64,000 nt of DNA from Anaerocolumna sp. AGMB13025 (GTDB lineage Bacteria; Bacillota; Clostridia; Lachnospirales; Lachnospiraceae), in the NCBI RefSeq assembly GCF_029689925.1, contig NZ_CP121445.1, forward strand, positions 6,196,501-6,260,500, read 5' to 3'. Shown here one piece after another: positions 44,575-53,964 of this stretch (position 1 is its first letter; each line of letters begins with the position of its first letter). The position numbers and the translations under genes were made by a program. The notes below the pieces were generated by a model, which saw only the letters and a list, made by a program, of their open reading frames with translations, made no database searches and was not told the DNA's origin.

Positions 44575-47244
44575 ATGTGGTTTTCAAAATCCACGGAAGA
44601 AATTTTTAAAGAATTAGATGTAAACCCTTTAACCGGACTCACAAACAGTGAAGCCAAAGCAAGACTTGAAAAGTACGGTATGAATAAGTTAGAGGGTAAG
44701 CCAAAAAAGTCCCTGCTATCACTTTTTCTGGCACAGCTTAAGGATATGCTGATATACGTTCTTTTGGGAGCTGCAGTAATTACACTATTTATTGGAGAAT
44801 ATGTAGACGCCGTTATCATCATTCTGGTAGTGATATTAAATGCAGTAATTGGTGTTGTGCAAGAGGCGAAAGCAGAAAAGGCCGTGGAGGCCCTCCAGCA
44901 GATGACAACTCCAAGATCCTTAGTCCGCCGTGATGGGGAAGCAAAAGAGATCAACTCCGAAGAAGTTGTACCTGGCGATATCATTATCCTGGATGCCGGC
45001 CGTTATGTCCCCGCAGATTTAAGGCTGGTGGAAAGTGCGAATCTTCAAATTGAAGAATCTGCCCTAACCGGTGAATCCGTTCCAACCTCCAAAGATGCCG
45101 GAAAGATATTAGAGGATCCCAAAACTCCCATCGGAGACAAAGTAAATATGGCTTTTATGTCGACTCTTGCTACCTATGGCCGTGGAGAAGGCGTGGTAGT
45201 TGCTACTGCCATGGATACAGAGATTGGTAAAATAGCTAAGATCCTGGAGGAGGATAACAATGAACTGACGCCTCTTCAAAAAAGGCTGGATGAGTTGGGC
45301 AGAATCCTTGGATTCATCGCAATCGGTATCTGCGCAGTTATTTTTATCGTTGCAATTATCCAAAAACGAGATTTGTTTGAGATGTTCTTAACCGCCATCA
45401 GCCTGGCAGTTGCAGCCATTCCCGAAGGTCTGGCTGCCATAGTTGCCATTGTATTAGCCCTTGGAGTAACCAGGATGTCCAAAATAAATGCCATTGTGAA
45501 AAAACTTCCTGCTGTTGAAACCCTTGGTTCTGTTAATATTATATGTTCCGATAAGACTGGTACCCTTACCCAGAATAAAATGACCGTGGTCAAGCAGTAC
45601 ACCCTCCATAATTTAAAAGATATTCCCGTCGAGGATGTACGGCCTATGCAGGCAGGTAAGGATGAGGCGGATTTAATTAAATCCCTGGTTCTATGTTCCG
45701 ATGCTACTTATGAAAACGGTCAGGGTACAGGTGATCCTACGGAAGTAGCCCTGATTCTCTTAGGTAACCGCTTTAACCTTACCAAAGCAGAGTTAAATGC
45801 CAAACACAAAAGGGTCTCTGAAAAACCTTTTGATTCCGACCGTAAATTAATGTCTACTTTAAATGAAGAAGGTGCCGGTTACCGTGTCCATACCAAAGGT
45901 GCTATTGACAATCTGTTAAGTATATCCACCTCAGCCCTTATAAATGGTCAGATTGTTCCCTTAACAGATGCCCTGAAAGCCGATTATTTAAGAATTACAG
46001 AAGAGATGTCAAACGATGCCCTCCGTGTTTTAGGGGTTGCTTATAAAGATACACCCAAACTTATGGTTCCTGAAGATATGGAACAAGATTTAACCATCAT
46101 CGGACTTGTAGGCATGATCGATCCTCCAAGACTGGAAGTCAGAGATTCTATTAAAGAAGCAAAAGCTGCCGGTATTACACCAATTATGATTACCGGTGAC
46201 CATAAGAATACCGCTGTTGCAATTGCCAAGGAACTGGGCATTGCTACTTCCCTGGAACAAAGTATTACCGGAGCAGAAATTGATGATTTTTCTGAGGAAG
46301 AGTTTTCTAAGAAAATTAATGATTACCGTGTATTTGCAAGGGTTTCTCCCGAGCACAAGGTTAAAATCGTAAGAGCTTTTAAATCCCATGGGAATATTGT
46401 TTCCATGACCGGTGACGGGGTTAATGATGCGCCTTCCTTAAAATATGCAGATATCGGTGTTGCCATGGGTATTACCGGTACGGATGTTGCCAAAGGCGCC
46501 AGTGATATGATTTTAACCGATGATAATTTTACCACCATCGTAAATGCCATTGAAGAAGGCAGGAATATCTACAATAATATCAAGAAGGCAGTTATTTTCT
46601 TATTATCCTGTAATTTAGGAGAAGTAATTACCATTCTTGCCTCAATCCTCTTCTTCTGGCCGGTTCCTTTGATGCCTACCCAGATTCTCTGGATTAACTT
46701 AATTACCGACTCCCTGCCGGCTATCGCTCTTGGTATTGATCCCGGTGACAAGGATGTTATGAAGAAAAAGCCCAGAGATCCCAAAGAAAGCTTTTTTGCC
46801 AGAGGCGCAGGTCTTCGTGCCATCATCGGAGGTCTCTTAATCGGTATTCTTACCCTGGCGGCATTTTATTTTGGACTAAGCGAACACGGTTATAGTTTAG
46901 GGGCTAAAAATATACCGGAAGAGGTACTAACCTATGCCAGAACCATGGCTTTTGTAGTACTGGCAGGTTCCCAGCTGTTCTACTCCTTAACCATAAGAAG
47001 TTCCTCCAAATCCATCTTTCAGATTGGTGTATTTTCCAATAAGTATCTGATTGGTTCCATTATTATTGGATTCGTTCTTCAATTAGGAGTAATTTCTGTT
47101 CCATTTTTAGCAGAGGCTTTTAAAGTACACAATTTAAGTTTAAGAGACTGGGGAATTGTTATCCTGTTTGCCTTGATACCACTGGTTGTTAATGAAATCA
47201 TTAAGTTATTTTCAAAAACTGCTGTTAAAAATGATACTAATTAA
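44575..47244 (+). CDS. Calcium-transporting P-type (P2A) ATPase
   Basis: An 889-residue pump: N-terminal cation ATPase domain, membrane pairs at ~55-100, 245-300 and six C-terminal helices; LTGES, AAIPEGLAAIV (Ca site in helix 4), phosphorylation motif DKTGTLTQNKMTV, KGAIDNLL, GDGVNDAPSLK, and the NLITDSLPAIALG stretch in helix 6. These are SERCA/PMCA-type features, close to bacterial LMCA1-like calcium pumps. ATG 44575 behind AGAGGTG. Hairpins follow the gene. Confidence 0.92.
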   Translation: MWFSKSTEEIFKELDVNPLTGLTNSEAKARLEKYGMNKLEGKPKKSLLSLFLAQLKDMLIYVLLGAAVITLFIGEYVDAVIIILVVILNAVIGVVQEAKAEKAVEALQQMTTPRSLVRRDGEAKEINSEEVVPGDIIILDAGRYVPADLRLVESANLQIEESALTGESVPTSKDAGKILEDPKTPIGDKVNMAFMSTLATYGRGEGVVVATAMDTEIGKIAKILEEDNNELTPLQKRLDELGRILGFIAIGICAVIFIVAIIQKRDLFEMFLTAISLAVAAIPEGLAAIVAIVLALGVTRMSKINAIVKKLPAVETLGSVNIICSDKTGTLTQNKMTVVKQYTLHNLKDIPVEDVRPMQAGKDEADLIKSLVLCSDATYENGQGTGDPTEVALILLGNRFNLTKAELNAKHKRVSEKPFDSDRKLMSTLNEEGAGYRVHTKGAIDNLLSISTSALINGQIVPLTDALKADYLRITEEMSNDALRVLGVAYKDTPKLMVPEDMEQDLTIIGLVGMIDPPRLEVRDSIKEAKAAGITPIMITGDHKNTAVAIAKELGIATSLEQSITGAEIDDFSEEEFSKKINDYRVFARVSPEHKVKIVRAFKSHGNIVSMTGDGVNDAPSLKYADIGVAMGITGTDVAKGASDMILTDDNFTTIVNAIEEGRNIYNNIKKAVIFLLSCNLGEVITILASILFFWPVPLMPTQILWINLITDSLPAIALGIDPGDKDVMKKKPRDPKESFFARGAGLRAIIGGLLIGILTLAAFYFGLSEHGYSLGAKNIPEEVLTYARTMAFVVLAGSQLFYSLTIRSSSKSIFQIGVFSNKYLIGSIIIGFVLQLGVISVPFLAEAFKVHNLSLRDWGIVILFALIPLVVNEIIKLFSKTAVKNDTN

Positions 47245-47249
47245 AAAAC

Positions 47250-47369
47250 CCGTTACCCTTTGGGTTAACGGCTAAACTGCAATTGAACAAAATCGCTGCG
47301 CCATGGCTGACCAAGGCCATAGTGCAGCGATTTCTCGTAGGTGTTCTGTAGTTTTCTTCTACAGAACAC
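47250..47369 (+). terminator. Cluster of three hairpins after the calcium pump
   Basis: CCGTTACCC / GGGTTAACGG (47250-47271), AAATCGCTGC / GCAGCGATTT with an inner ATGGC/GCCAT (47290-47333), and GTGTTCTGTAG / CTACAGAACAC (47341-47369). None has a long T run. They may be terminators in series, or an unrecognised RNA. Confidence 0.5.
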
Positions 47370-47448
47370 ACCTCGGGATATCATAATCTGAACTGTAATA
47401 GGGTAAACTCTGTAAATTATCTTATTCTATAGTATCTTTTTTTCTGAA

Positions 47449-47573
47449 TCATTACTTTTTCCTGGATCATTACTTTTTCCTGGATCATTACTTTTTCCTG
47501 GATCATTACTTTTTCCTGGATCATTACTTTTTCCTGGATCATTACTTTTTCCTGGATCATTACTTTGGCTGTG
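47449..47573 (+). repeat. Six exact 18-bp tandem repeats plus a partial one (TCATTACTTTTTCCTGGA)
   Basis: Units at 47449, 47467, 47485, 47503, 47521 and 47539 are identical; a seventh at 47557 diverges. The unit is a multiple of three, but no start codon precedes it in any frame, so it is probably non-coding. It ends just before the leftward TetR gene's stop. A good candidate for length variation between strains. Confidence 0.9.
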
Positions 47574-47589
47574 TTGTGAAGACGAATGC

Positions 47590-48144
47590 TTATCCCTGAT
47601 ATTTTAGCAGGGCTTTACGGATATCTCCGGTAATAAGCTTACTGACGTGATTGGTAATTTCTTTTGGGTCTTCTTTCATACCGGTGCGAATCCATTCCAT
47701 CATAATACCTACGAAGGCATATTTATAAAAGTCGGCTATGAAGGTTTTACTTTCCTCCGATACATTTAATCCTTCCGCCTGTTCATTTACCACATCAATC
47801 AGCATTTTATAGACTTCGTTGTATAAAAAGCGCTCCAGGTGGTCTCTTCCTATGGAGTGAAAGGTGTTTACGACTAAGGGCTTATTCTCCTGTACGTAGT
47901 AAAATACCTGAAGGAATCCTTCCTGCCAGCTGTCGGAGGTATTTTTGCCATCCAGTGCTTTCATGCCCTCTGTAATGAAAATCCATTCCACCAGATCATA
48001 GATATCCTGAAAATGATAATAAAAGGTCTGTCGGTTTACTCCGCAGTCTTCCACAATGTCTTTCACTGTAATTTTATCCAGCGTGTTATGAGTTAAAAAT
48101 TTTTTTAGGGACTTTGCCAGTGCTATTTTTGTTATTTGAGACAT
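47590..48144 (-). CDS. TetR/AcrR-family regulator
   Basis: A 184-residue regulator; start at ATG 48144 (MSQITKIALAKSLKKFL), which aligns with the start of the related TetR at 61571, rather than the longer frame from 48255. The HTH (TVKDIVEDCGVNRQTFYYHF) is followed by a helical C-terminal domain of the DhaS-like type (SWQEGFLQVFYYVQENKPLV). Divergent from the DUF2804 gene across a hairpin-rich gap, which may contain its operator. Confidence 0.85.
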   Translation of the reverse strand: MSQITKIALAKSLKKFLTHNTLDKITVKDIVEDCGVNRQTFYYHFQDIYDLVEWIFITEGMKALDGKNTSDSWQEGFLQVFYYVQENKPLVVNTFHSIGRDHLERFLYNEVYKMLIDVVNEQAEGLNVSEESKTFIADFYKYAFVGIMMEWIRTGMKEDPKEITNHVSKLITGDIRKALLKYQG

Positions 48145-48159
48145 AGTTATACCCACTGC

Positions 48160-48306
48160 ATATCGCAAGTTTTCTTGCGATATTGCCACAATTGATTCTT
48201 CCAAGCTGTGAAACAAGTTACATAGGTTGGAAGAATCGTTTGTGGCACCTTTCAATTCATATATTTTTTATTAACCTTCCCGTCATGATGCCACTTCTGT
48301 GGCATC
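48160..48306. promoter_or_regulatory. Three perfect inverted repeats upstream of TetR
   Basis: ATATCGCAAG-TTTT-CTTGCGATAT (48160-48183); GCCACA..GATTCTTCCAA / TTGGAAGAATC..TGTGGC (48185-48246); GATGCCAC-TTCT-GTGGCATC (48287-48306). One or more may bind the TetR protein; as RNA they would fold the TetR leader. No other gene in 48145-48617. Confidence 0.55.
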
Positions 48307-48617
48307 TGGCAAAATGCAGGTTAAGCTTATAAAACCTTACGGTGATGTTTTTCTTTACACCTACCTCTTTTTATGAATAATGCCCCTAGTCAAAACAAAC
48401 CTATATTGAACGTGTGCATAATTTTAATTTAAACCTGATTATAACAGAGCGCCTTCGGCATTTCAAGTACAGCCAAACTTTGGCGTACAAAAAAATCGAT
48501 ACCTTAAGACACTGCTGCAAATGATCTCACTGGAATAGATTTATTATGGATTCCGGTTCTTTCACTACCCGAATTATAATAAATTATATTATATATTTAT
48601 GGAATCGGAGAACAGAC

Positions 48618-49643
48618 ATGCAGCATAAGATTACAGCGCCTTCGGATTTACTGGACCCAAACGGTAAATTGATTCAGACCGGGTATGCAACTACCCCGCT
48701 GCTTCGGTATAACAGAGAAAATGCAGCTTATAAGCTTCGTTTAAAAGAGTGGGATTATTACTTATTATACAATGAGGAGTCAGCTTTTGCACTGACGGTG
48801 GGTAACACTTCTAACTTTCTGTTAATCAGTGCATCGATTATAGATCTAAAGAATGGAAAAGAACAGTCAAAATCTGCGGTTAAATATGTCCCTAAATTTT
48901 ATTTACCCGCAACCTCCCTTTATGGGGATATTGTTTATAAAGATAATACGATAGACTTAAGCATCCTTCATGTAAATGAGGATCGGAAAATCTCACTTTA
49001 CATCAGAGATTTTATGAAGGGTTCAGACCTAACCGCTTCCCTTTTGCTTATGAAAGAACCTAAGGATTCTATGGTCATTGCGACCCCTTTTAAAGAGAAC
49101 CAAAAATTCTTCTATTACAATCAGAAAATCATCGGAATGAATGCCTCTGGATATGTACAACTTAAAGATACCGGTTATTCTTATCTTCCTTACTCTTCCT
49201 TTGGACTTCTTGACTGGGGGCGGGGAATCTGGCCTCATAAAACCACCTGGTACTGGAGCGCGGCACAGGGATATATTGCTGATAATATCTTTGGTTTTAA
49301 CCTTGGCTGCGGTTTCGGGGATACGAAAAATGCTACTGAGAACATGCTGTTTCTTAATGGTACGGCAAGCAAGCTGACCAAAGTTAAATTCCAGATACCG
49401 AAAGATAAAAAGAACCGGTATGATTACTTAAAGCCCTGGCTTATTACCACGGAGGATAACCGGCTTGATCTGACCTTTTCCCCTATTTATGACCGGAAAT
49501 TTGATTTATCCGCAGTCATTCTTGCAACCAATCAGAACCAGGTATTTGGTAAATTCACCGGCACGGCAGTTTTTGATGACGGCCGTACCGTCTATATCCA
49601 TGACTTTTTAGGTTTTGCAGAACATGTAAAAAACAAATGGTAG
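48618..49643 (+). CDS. DUF2804 family protein
   Basis: A 341-residue protein, start ATG 48618 with GGAG eight bases upstream. Opening ITAPSDLLDPNGKLIQTGYA, RLKEWDYYLL, the central YLPYSSFGLLDWGRGIWPHK, TTWYWSAAQG and the final FDDGRTVYIHDFLGFAEHV are DUF2804 landmarks. Molecular function is unknown. Divergent TetR upstream suggests regulation by it. Confidence 0.82.
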   Translation: MQHKITAPSDLLDPNGKLIQTGYATTPLLRYNRENAAYKLRLKEWDYYLLYNEESAFALTVGNTSNFLLISASIIDLKNGKEQSKSAVKYVPKFYLPATSLYGDIVYKDNTIDLSILHVNEDRKISLYIRDFMKGSDLTASLLLMKEPKDSMVIATPFKENQKFFYYNQKIIGMNASGYVQLKDTGYSYLPYSSFGLLDWGRGIWPHKTTWYWSAAQGYIADNIFGFNLGCGFGDTKNATENMLFLNGTASKLTKVKFQIPKDKKNRYDYLKPWLITTEDNRLDLTFSPIYDRKFDLSAVILATNQNQVFGKFTGTAVFDDGRTVYIHDFLGFAEHVKNKW

Positions 49644-49652
49644 TCCTTTGCT

Positions 49653-50750
49653 TTACAATAGTAAGGTACGGATATCCTCTAAAAACCGGTTAACCGTCTC
49701 CTTGTTGGTAGTGTAATAGATCTTATTGGCATCTTTTTCTATTTTAATCAGGTTAGCCATTATTAAACTGTTCATATGATAGGATATGGTAGAGGTGGAT
49801 AAGTTTAAGGTATTTGCGATTTCAAATCCGTAGGCCGGTTTATCCTTAATTAACTTAAGTATTTCGAACTTGCTTTTATCACTTAGGAGTTTTAGTGCAG
49901 TATTTAACTTCTCACTGTCTACTTCCGGATGTTTAAAAGCAAGGTTCGAATCTAAAATAACACCTAAACGTATTAAATCCGGATTTTTCTCCTCCTCATC
50001 ATTGATACTAAAGGAAATGGACTGAGGACAGAAGATGGAGGGAAGGATATAGGTGCCTTCTGCGTTATACTCCCAGACTATATTGGTATAGTCCTGCAAA
50101 AGCTTTATGATATCGGTATCTTTCGTATAATCCAGCCAGTAATCATAAAATTCCTGCTCCAATTCATTGATTTCCTTCTGGCATTCTTTTAATAATTGTA
50201 TTGTCTTATCTAATATCAAAAGGACTTCCTCCAGATAAGCAGACCGGTCGATAAAAGCCTGAATGATTTTCCACTTTTCTTCTGCCGATAAATCGGTCTT
50301 ATCCATAATGCGCATCAGATCTTCAAAAGTTTCGACCTTACTTTCATCTCCGGATTTACCTATGCTGATGTACTGGGATAATATATAGTCAAAATCCTTA
50401 ATGACTTCTTCGCTGCTTTTTCTCCTGGCAGCCTCTTCATATTCCTTTAAACATCCATACTGGGTGCCGGTATAAATAGGCAGCAAATAATTTGACAGGC
50501 TCATTTTGGAACTGCCGATTTCTTTAAAATAAAAATCCAGTTTATTTTTATCAAAGCGCATATTATTGATTACATAGTGATGTATGCCAAGAATACGTTC
50601 ATATTTTTTATCAAAAATCTCTTTACTGTAAGCAAAATTCTTGTAGCTTTCCGTCATCATTTTATCATAAGTAATTCCATTAACATAATTAAATAATAAT
50701 ACATGGGCTTCTTCCACATAATTGATTTCTTTCTTTATAACTGCCTGCAT
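49653..50750 (-). CDS. ArsR-type HTH regulator with long N-terminal domain
   Basis: A 365-residue protein. The first ~270 residues are mostly helical and not assigned; the last ~90 form a winged helix of ArsR type (ALKLLSDKSKFEILKLIKD, YGFEIANTLNLSTSTISYHM, NLIKIEKDANKIYYTTNKE). It lies downstream of the MFS gene on the same strand (gap 282 bp) and probably regulates it; the palindromes before the MFS gene are candidate sites. Confidence 0.82.
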   Translation of the reverse strand: MQAVIKKEINYVEEAHVLLFNYVNGITYDKMMTESYKNFAYSKEIFDKKYERILGIHHYVINNMRFDKNKLDFYFKEIGSSKMSLSNYLLPIYTGTQYGCLKEYEEAARRKSSEEVIKDFDYILSQYISIGKSGDESKVETFEDLMRIMDKTDLSAEEKWKIIQAFIDRSAYLEEVLLILDKTIQLLKECQKEINELEQEFYDYWLDYTKDTDIIKLLQDYTNIVWEYNAEGTYILPSIFCPQSISFSINDEEEKNPDLIRLGVILDSNLAFKHPEVDSEKLNTALKLLSDKSKFEILKLIKDKPAYGFEIANTLNLSTSTISYHMNSLIMANLIKIEKDANKIYYTTNKETVNRFLEDIRTLLL

Positions 50751-51032
50751 TGCTTACACCTCACTCATAAGTATAATATATTGGTAACTGCGAAACTATT
50801 TAGTATTCTGAATATAACCTACAATTAATACGAATTTCATAGCTTCAGTTGCCCTCCGGGCAAGATTCAGCTCTGAAATTGTTTTAATTGCATGGTATAT
50901 AGATACAATAGCAGAGTTTCTTAATTACCAAAAGCATAATATAGAATTCCACCTATATAATAACAGATAGAAAGAAAAAACAAAACCCCTATCAAATCAG
51001 CAGTGATGTGTATCGAAACAGCAGGGTCATAC

Positions 51033-52298
51033 TTATTCAAACTTCATCTTTTTTATGTATATTAATAAAAATAGCACAATTCCGATTCCGCCCATTGCAT
51101 AAAAGATTACCGATACAGGAAGGAATGCTGTGAGAATGCTTATGATAAAGGAAACCAGCGGCATGGTGCATACACAGCCAGAACTCATAATAGCGCCGGC
51201 TCTTGCCAGATAATCCGTTTCAACATTTTTCATGAACTGGACATTTAAGGCTGCTAACATAAAAGCCAGTAAACAGCCGGTTATCAGGGATGAAGCCGCA
51301 CAGATGATACCTACCAGAATTTTATAAGTACTTATATAGCTGCTTAAAATCAGGATGATATAATAGAAGCTTAACATCATGCCGGAGGTTAAAATAATTG
51401 TCCTGATGCCCAGTCTTTTTGCAATATAAGGATAAAGAGCAGAACCAATCCCCAGACCTAAAGACAGGGAAAAACCAAGGACAGACAACAGATATCCTCC
51501 CTGCTTTAAGATATCCCTTACCAGTGGAGCCTCCAAGGAATTCAAGGGAACAAGAATTGCATTGGCTGCCATGGCCAGCAGAATAAAATTTATGATAATC
51601 CGGTTCCTTCTGATATAGCTGATTCCTCCTTTTAAGGTATCAAAATAATCCTTTAAATTAATTTTTTTATAAGTTTTTTTCTCTTCCCCCGTATGGATAA
51701 ATAAGATAACAAGAGCAGAACCCCAAAAGGTAGCTGCATCAATAAAGATTGCAGTCTGTGTTCCAAAAATTCCTATAATAGCTCCGGCTAACCCAAGTCC
51801 TGCCAGTTCTACAATATTGGTCAGGGTGGAATTTAAGGATATCCCAAAGTCATAACAGCTTTTATCTAATATTCTTGGCAATACCGCCGTTCCGGCAGGA
51901 CCTCTAAAAGCCTCCGCACTGGATATTATCACAGTCATTAACAGCAGTATCCAGGGATTTAAAAGCTTAAGGATAAGCAGGACTGCTATTAGACTTACAC
52001 AAATCCCACGGATTATATCCGTTACTACCATAATAAACTTTTTATTCAGGTTCTCTACCAAAGCACCTGCAAAAGGCTGCAAAAATATAGTGGGCACTCT
52101 GTTAATACCAAAGATCAGCGCAGACCAGGCAGCACTTCCGGTTAAAGAAAATACCAGCCAGGAAAAGGCAATGGAATCAATGGAATCTCCAAAACGGTTT
52201 ATGATATTAGCAAAGATAAGCTTCATATATTCTTTCTGCTTTATTACGTCTTTGTAACCAATCTTTGGGTTTACCTCGGTAGTTGCTATCTCACTCAT
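51033..52298 (-). CDS. MFS transporter
   Basis: A 421-residue, 12-segment major facilitator of the MFS_3/macrolide-efflux-like type (FANIINRFGDSIDSIAFSWL, QPFAGALVENLNKK). Start ATG 52298 behind AGGAGG. Likely a drug or metabolite exporter; substrate unknown. The ArsR-type regulator follows. Confidence 0.85.
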   Translation of the reverse strand: MSEIATTEVNPKIGYKDVIKQKEYMKLIFANIINRFGDSIDSIAFSWLVFSLTGSAAWSALIFGINRVPTIFLQPFAGALVENLNKKFIMVVTDIIRGICVSLIAVLLILKLLNPWILLLMTVIISSAEAFRGPAGTAVLPRILDKSCYDFGISLNSTLTNIVELAGLGLAGAIIGIFGTQTAIFIDAATFWGSALVILFIHTGEEKKTYKKINLKDYFDTLKGGISYIRRNRIIINFILLAMAANAILVPLNSLEAPLVRDILKQGGYLLSVLGFSLSLGLGIGSALYPYIAKRLGIRTIILTSGMMLSFYYIILILSSYISTYKILVGIICAASSLITGCLLAFMLAALNVQFMKNVETDYLARAGAIMSSGCVCTMPLVSFIISILTAFLPVSVIFYAMGGIGIVLFLLIYIKKMKFE

Positions 52299-52313
52299 GT
52301 GTAACCTCCTATG

Positions 52314-52373
52314 TTCGATTCATATCGAATATTATATTTTATCATATGCTAACATATCATTTTATGTTTGTCA
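52314..52373 (-). promoter_or_regulatory. Promoter and operator of the MFS gene
   Basis: On the minus strand TTGACA (52368-52373) and, between it and the start, the palindrome TTCGATATGAATCGAA (52314-52329). A related half (ATTCATCGAA) lies just upstream near 52389. These suit the ArsR-type regulator. Confidence 0.5.
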
Positions 52374-52626
52374 ATTATAATATTCTATATTCATCGAATA
52401 TCTAATCTAGTTGGTATTTTCTTAGTCATTTATATAATAATAACTATTTTATAGTTATTACTGTTTTTAATGACGGTGATTGTATACACCATATTTGAGC
52501 AGCCGCAGCCTTGTCGTTCACGATATGGCAAGCGGCGCACTCTCATCGAAAAAACGCAGTTTGGTGACGCAGACTAATATTTCTACAAACCGGGCGAAAG
52601 CCTTTAACTGAAAAGGAGGATTTACC

Positions 52627-52653
52627 ATGAAACAGGGAGCTTTGATTTTTTGA
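52627..52653 (+). other. Truncated start of a gene (8 codons)
   Basis: A strong ribosome site (AAAAGGAGG) and ATG open a frame MKQGALIF that stops at once. It looks like the 5' end of a lost gene or a tiny leader. The rest of 52374-52700 shows nothing recognisable. Confidence 0.3.
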
Positions 52654-52700
52654 TTAGTATGCACAGTTTAGAGCATATTAAGAGCAAAAAGCCCTGTGTA

Positions 52701-52752
52701 TTGACTTTTTATTTGAAATATCATATACTTTTCATATCGGTATGAAAAGTAT
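52701..52752 (+). promoter_or_regulatory. Promoter and operator of the AbrB-DUF998 operon
   Basis: TTGACT (52701-52706), 17-base spacer, TATACT (52724-52729). A perfect 11-bp inverted repeat ATACTTTTCAT-N6-ATGAAAAGTAT (52725-52752) overlaps the -10, the position of an autorepressor site. Confidence 0.75.
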
Positions 52753-52770
52753 GAATTGGAGGATTGAAAA

Positions 52771-53004
52771 ATGTCAATGCCAAAGGGAAAGCATATTTTT
52801 GGAACAGTAAAGGTTGGAGAGCGTGGACAAATAGTAATACCTAAAGAAGCAAGGGAATTGTTTGATATAAAACCCGGAGATACATTGTTGGTTTTGGGCG
52901 ATGAAGCACAAGGGCTTGCCATTGCTAAAGCTGATATTATGAAAGAAGTTGCTGTTAAAATATTGAAAGGTTTAGGAGGATTTAAACCTGATGATGAACA
53001 ATAG
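52771..53004 (+). CDS. AbrB/SpoVT-family DNA-binding protein
   Basis: A 77-residue swapped-hairpin AbrB protein: FGTVKVGERGQIVIPKEARE, LFDIKPGDTLLVLGDE. The start follows GGAGG. It overlaps the DUF998 gene by 14 bases. It probably represses its own operon through the palindrome at 52725-52752. Confidence 0.88.
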   Translation: MSMPKGKHIFGTVKVGERGQIVIPKEARELFDIKPGDTLLVLGDEAQGLAIAKADIMKEVAVKILKGLGGFKPDDEQ

Positions 53005-53644
53005 TTTATACAAGGTCTTTGAGTCGTCAAATGTGGGATTTTATTTACTCATAATTGCAACCCTTAGCGATATAGTTATCCCTTTTATATTGGCTCCTTT
53101 TTGCAACAAATACAATCATCTTACTATGGTAATGAGCTTGTTAGGAAATCGAAATAGCCCCGTTTGTGTTCTTTATAATACTTGGTTAGTAATAGCAGGC
53201 TTAATGCTTGTTTGCGGAAGTTTAAGTTTATATAAATTATACGCAAATACATCAGCCCAATTTGCAACATGGCTATTTAGTGTGATTTTATTATATGCCG
53301 TTGGGGGTTGTATTTTGTCTGGTATATTTCCAGTAGGTGAAACAAAGGAATTATTAACCGTATCAGCAAAAATACATGGCTATGGTTCTGTTTTTGGTTT
53401 TTTTGCTTTAACTTTTGCACCCTTAATTATTGGTATATTATCATTACGCTCAAAACATTTACCAATGGGAATTATATCAATCTCATTTTTTGTTTTAGCA
53501 GTCATGTTTTTTGCATTCTTTGTTATGGCAGATAAGAAAGTATTTGCCCAAACAATCATTGCAAATGAGGGTTTATGGCAGCGATTAAGCTTAATTTGTA
53601 TGTATGCGCCGATTTTCATAGTTGCATTCAAGAAAGTATTTTGA
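52991..53644 (+). CDS. DUF998 family membrane protein
   Basis: A 217-residue protein with six likely membrane segments, including the DUF998-type GGCILSGIFPVGE..., KIHGYGSVFGFFAL and LWQRLSLI motifs. ATG 52991 or 52994, with AGGAGG 11-14 bases upstream inside the AbrB gene. Function unknown; the AbrB-DUF998 pair is common in Firmicutes. Confidence 0.8.
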   Translation: MMNNSLYKVFESSNVGFYLLIIATLSDIVIPFILAPFCNKYNHLTMVMSLLGNRNSPVCVLYNTWLVIAGLMLVCGSLSLYKLYANTSAQFATWLFSVILLYAVGGCILSGIFPVGETKELLTVSAKIHGYGSVFGFFALTFAPLIIGILSLRSKHLPMGIISISFFVLAVMFFAFFVMADKKVFAQTIIANEGLWQRLSLICMYAPIFIVAFKKVF

Positions 53645-53748
53645 ATTGGGGTGTGTTTGGGATAAAAGGGAGTGGGTAATTTGCCCGATATGTGAAAACA
53701 AAACTCGGATAAGAGTAAGGGTTATCAAAGAGCCAGACGCTAAGACGC

Positions 53749-53804
53749 AGAGCCGATAACCATTGAGGTTTCATCATACTCATGGTTATCGGCTCTTTCT
53801 TTAT
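53749..53804 (+). terminator. Terminator of the AbrB-DUF998 operon
   Basis: AGAGCCGATAACCAT / ATGGTTATCGGCTCT, a 15-bp perfect stem, followed by TTCTTTAT. Confidence 0.85.
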
Positions 53805-53964
53805 GATAACAATGCTATGATTACTGACAAACTACAACGATAGCAAAACCGATGTGTCGACGGTAGCATAGCAAAATTTCTCTTTAATAACTATATTCCA
53901 TATAAATACCTGCCTATAGCCTGTTCTGAATAATTGTATATAAAAAGCTACTTCATTCATATAA

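Noticed and set aside
45109..46826. Leftward ORFs inside the calcium pump gene
   Set aside because: Shadows of the coding frame with no independent features.
47449..47573. Tandem repeat read as a repeat protein (SLLFPG units)
   Set aside because: Unit length is a multiple of three, but no start codon or ribosome site precedes it; treated as non-coding.
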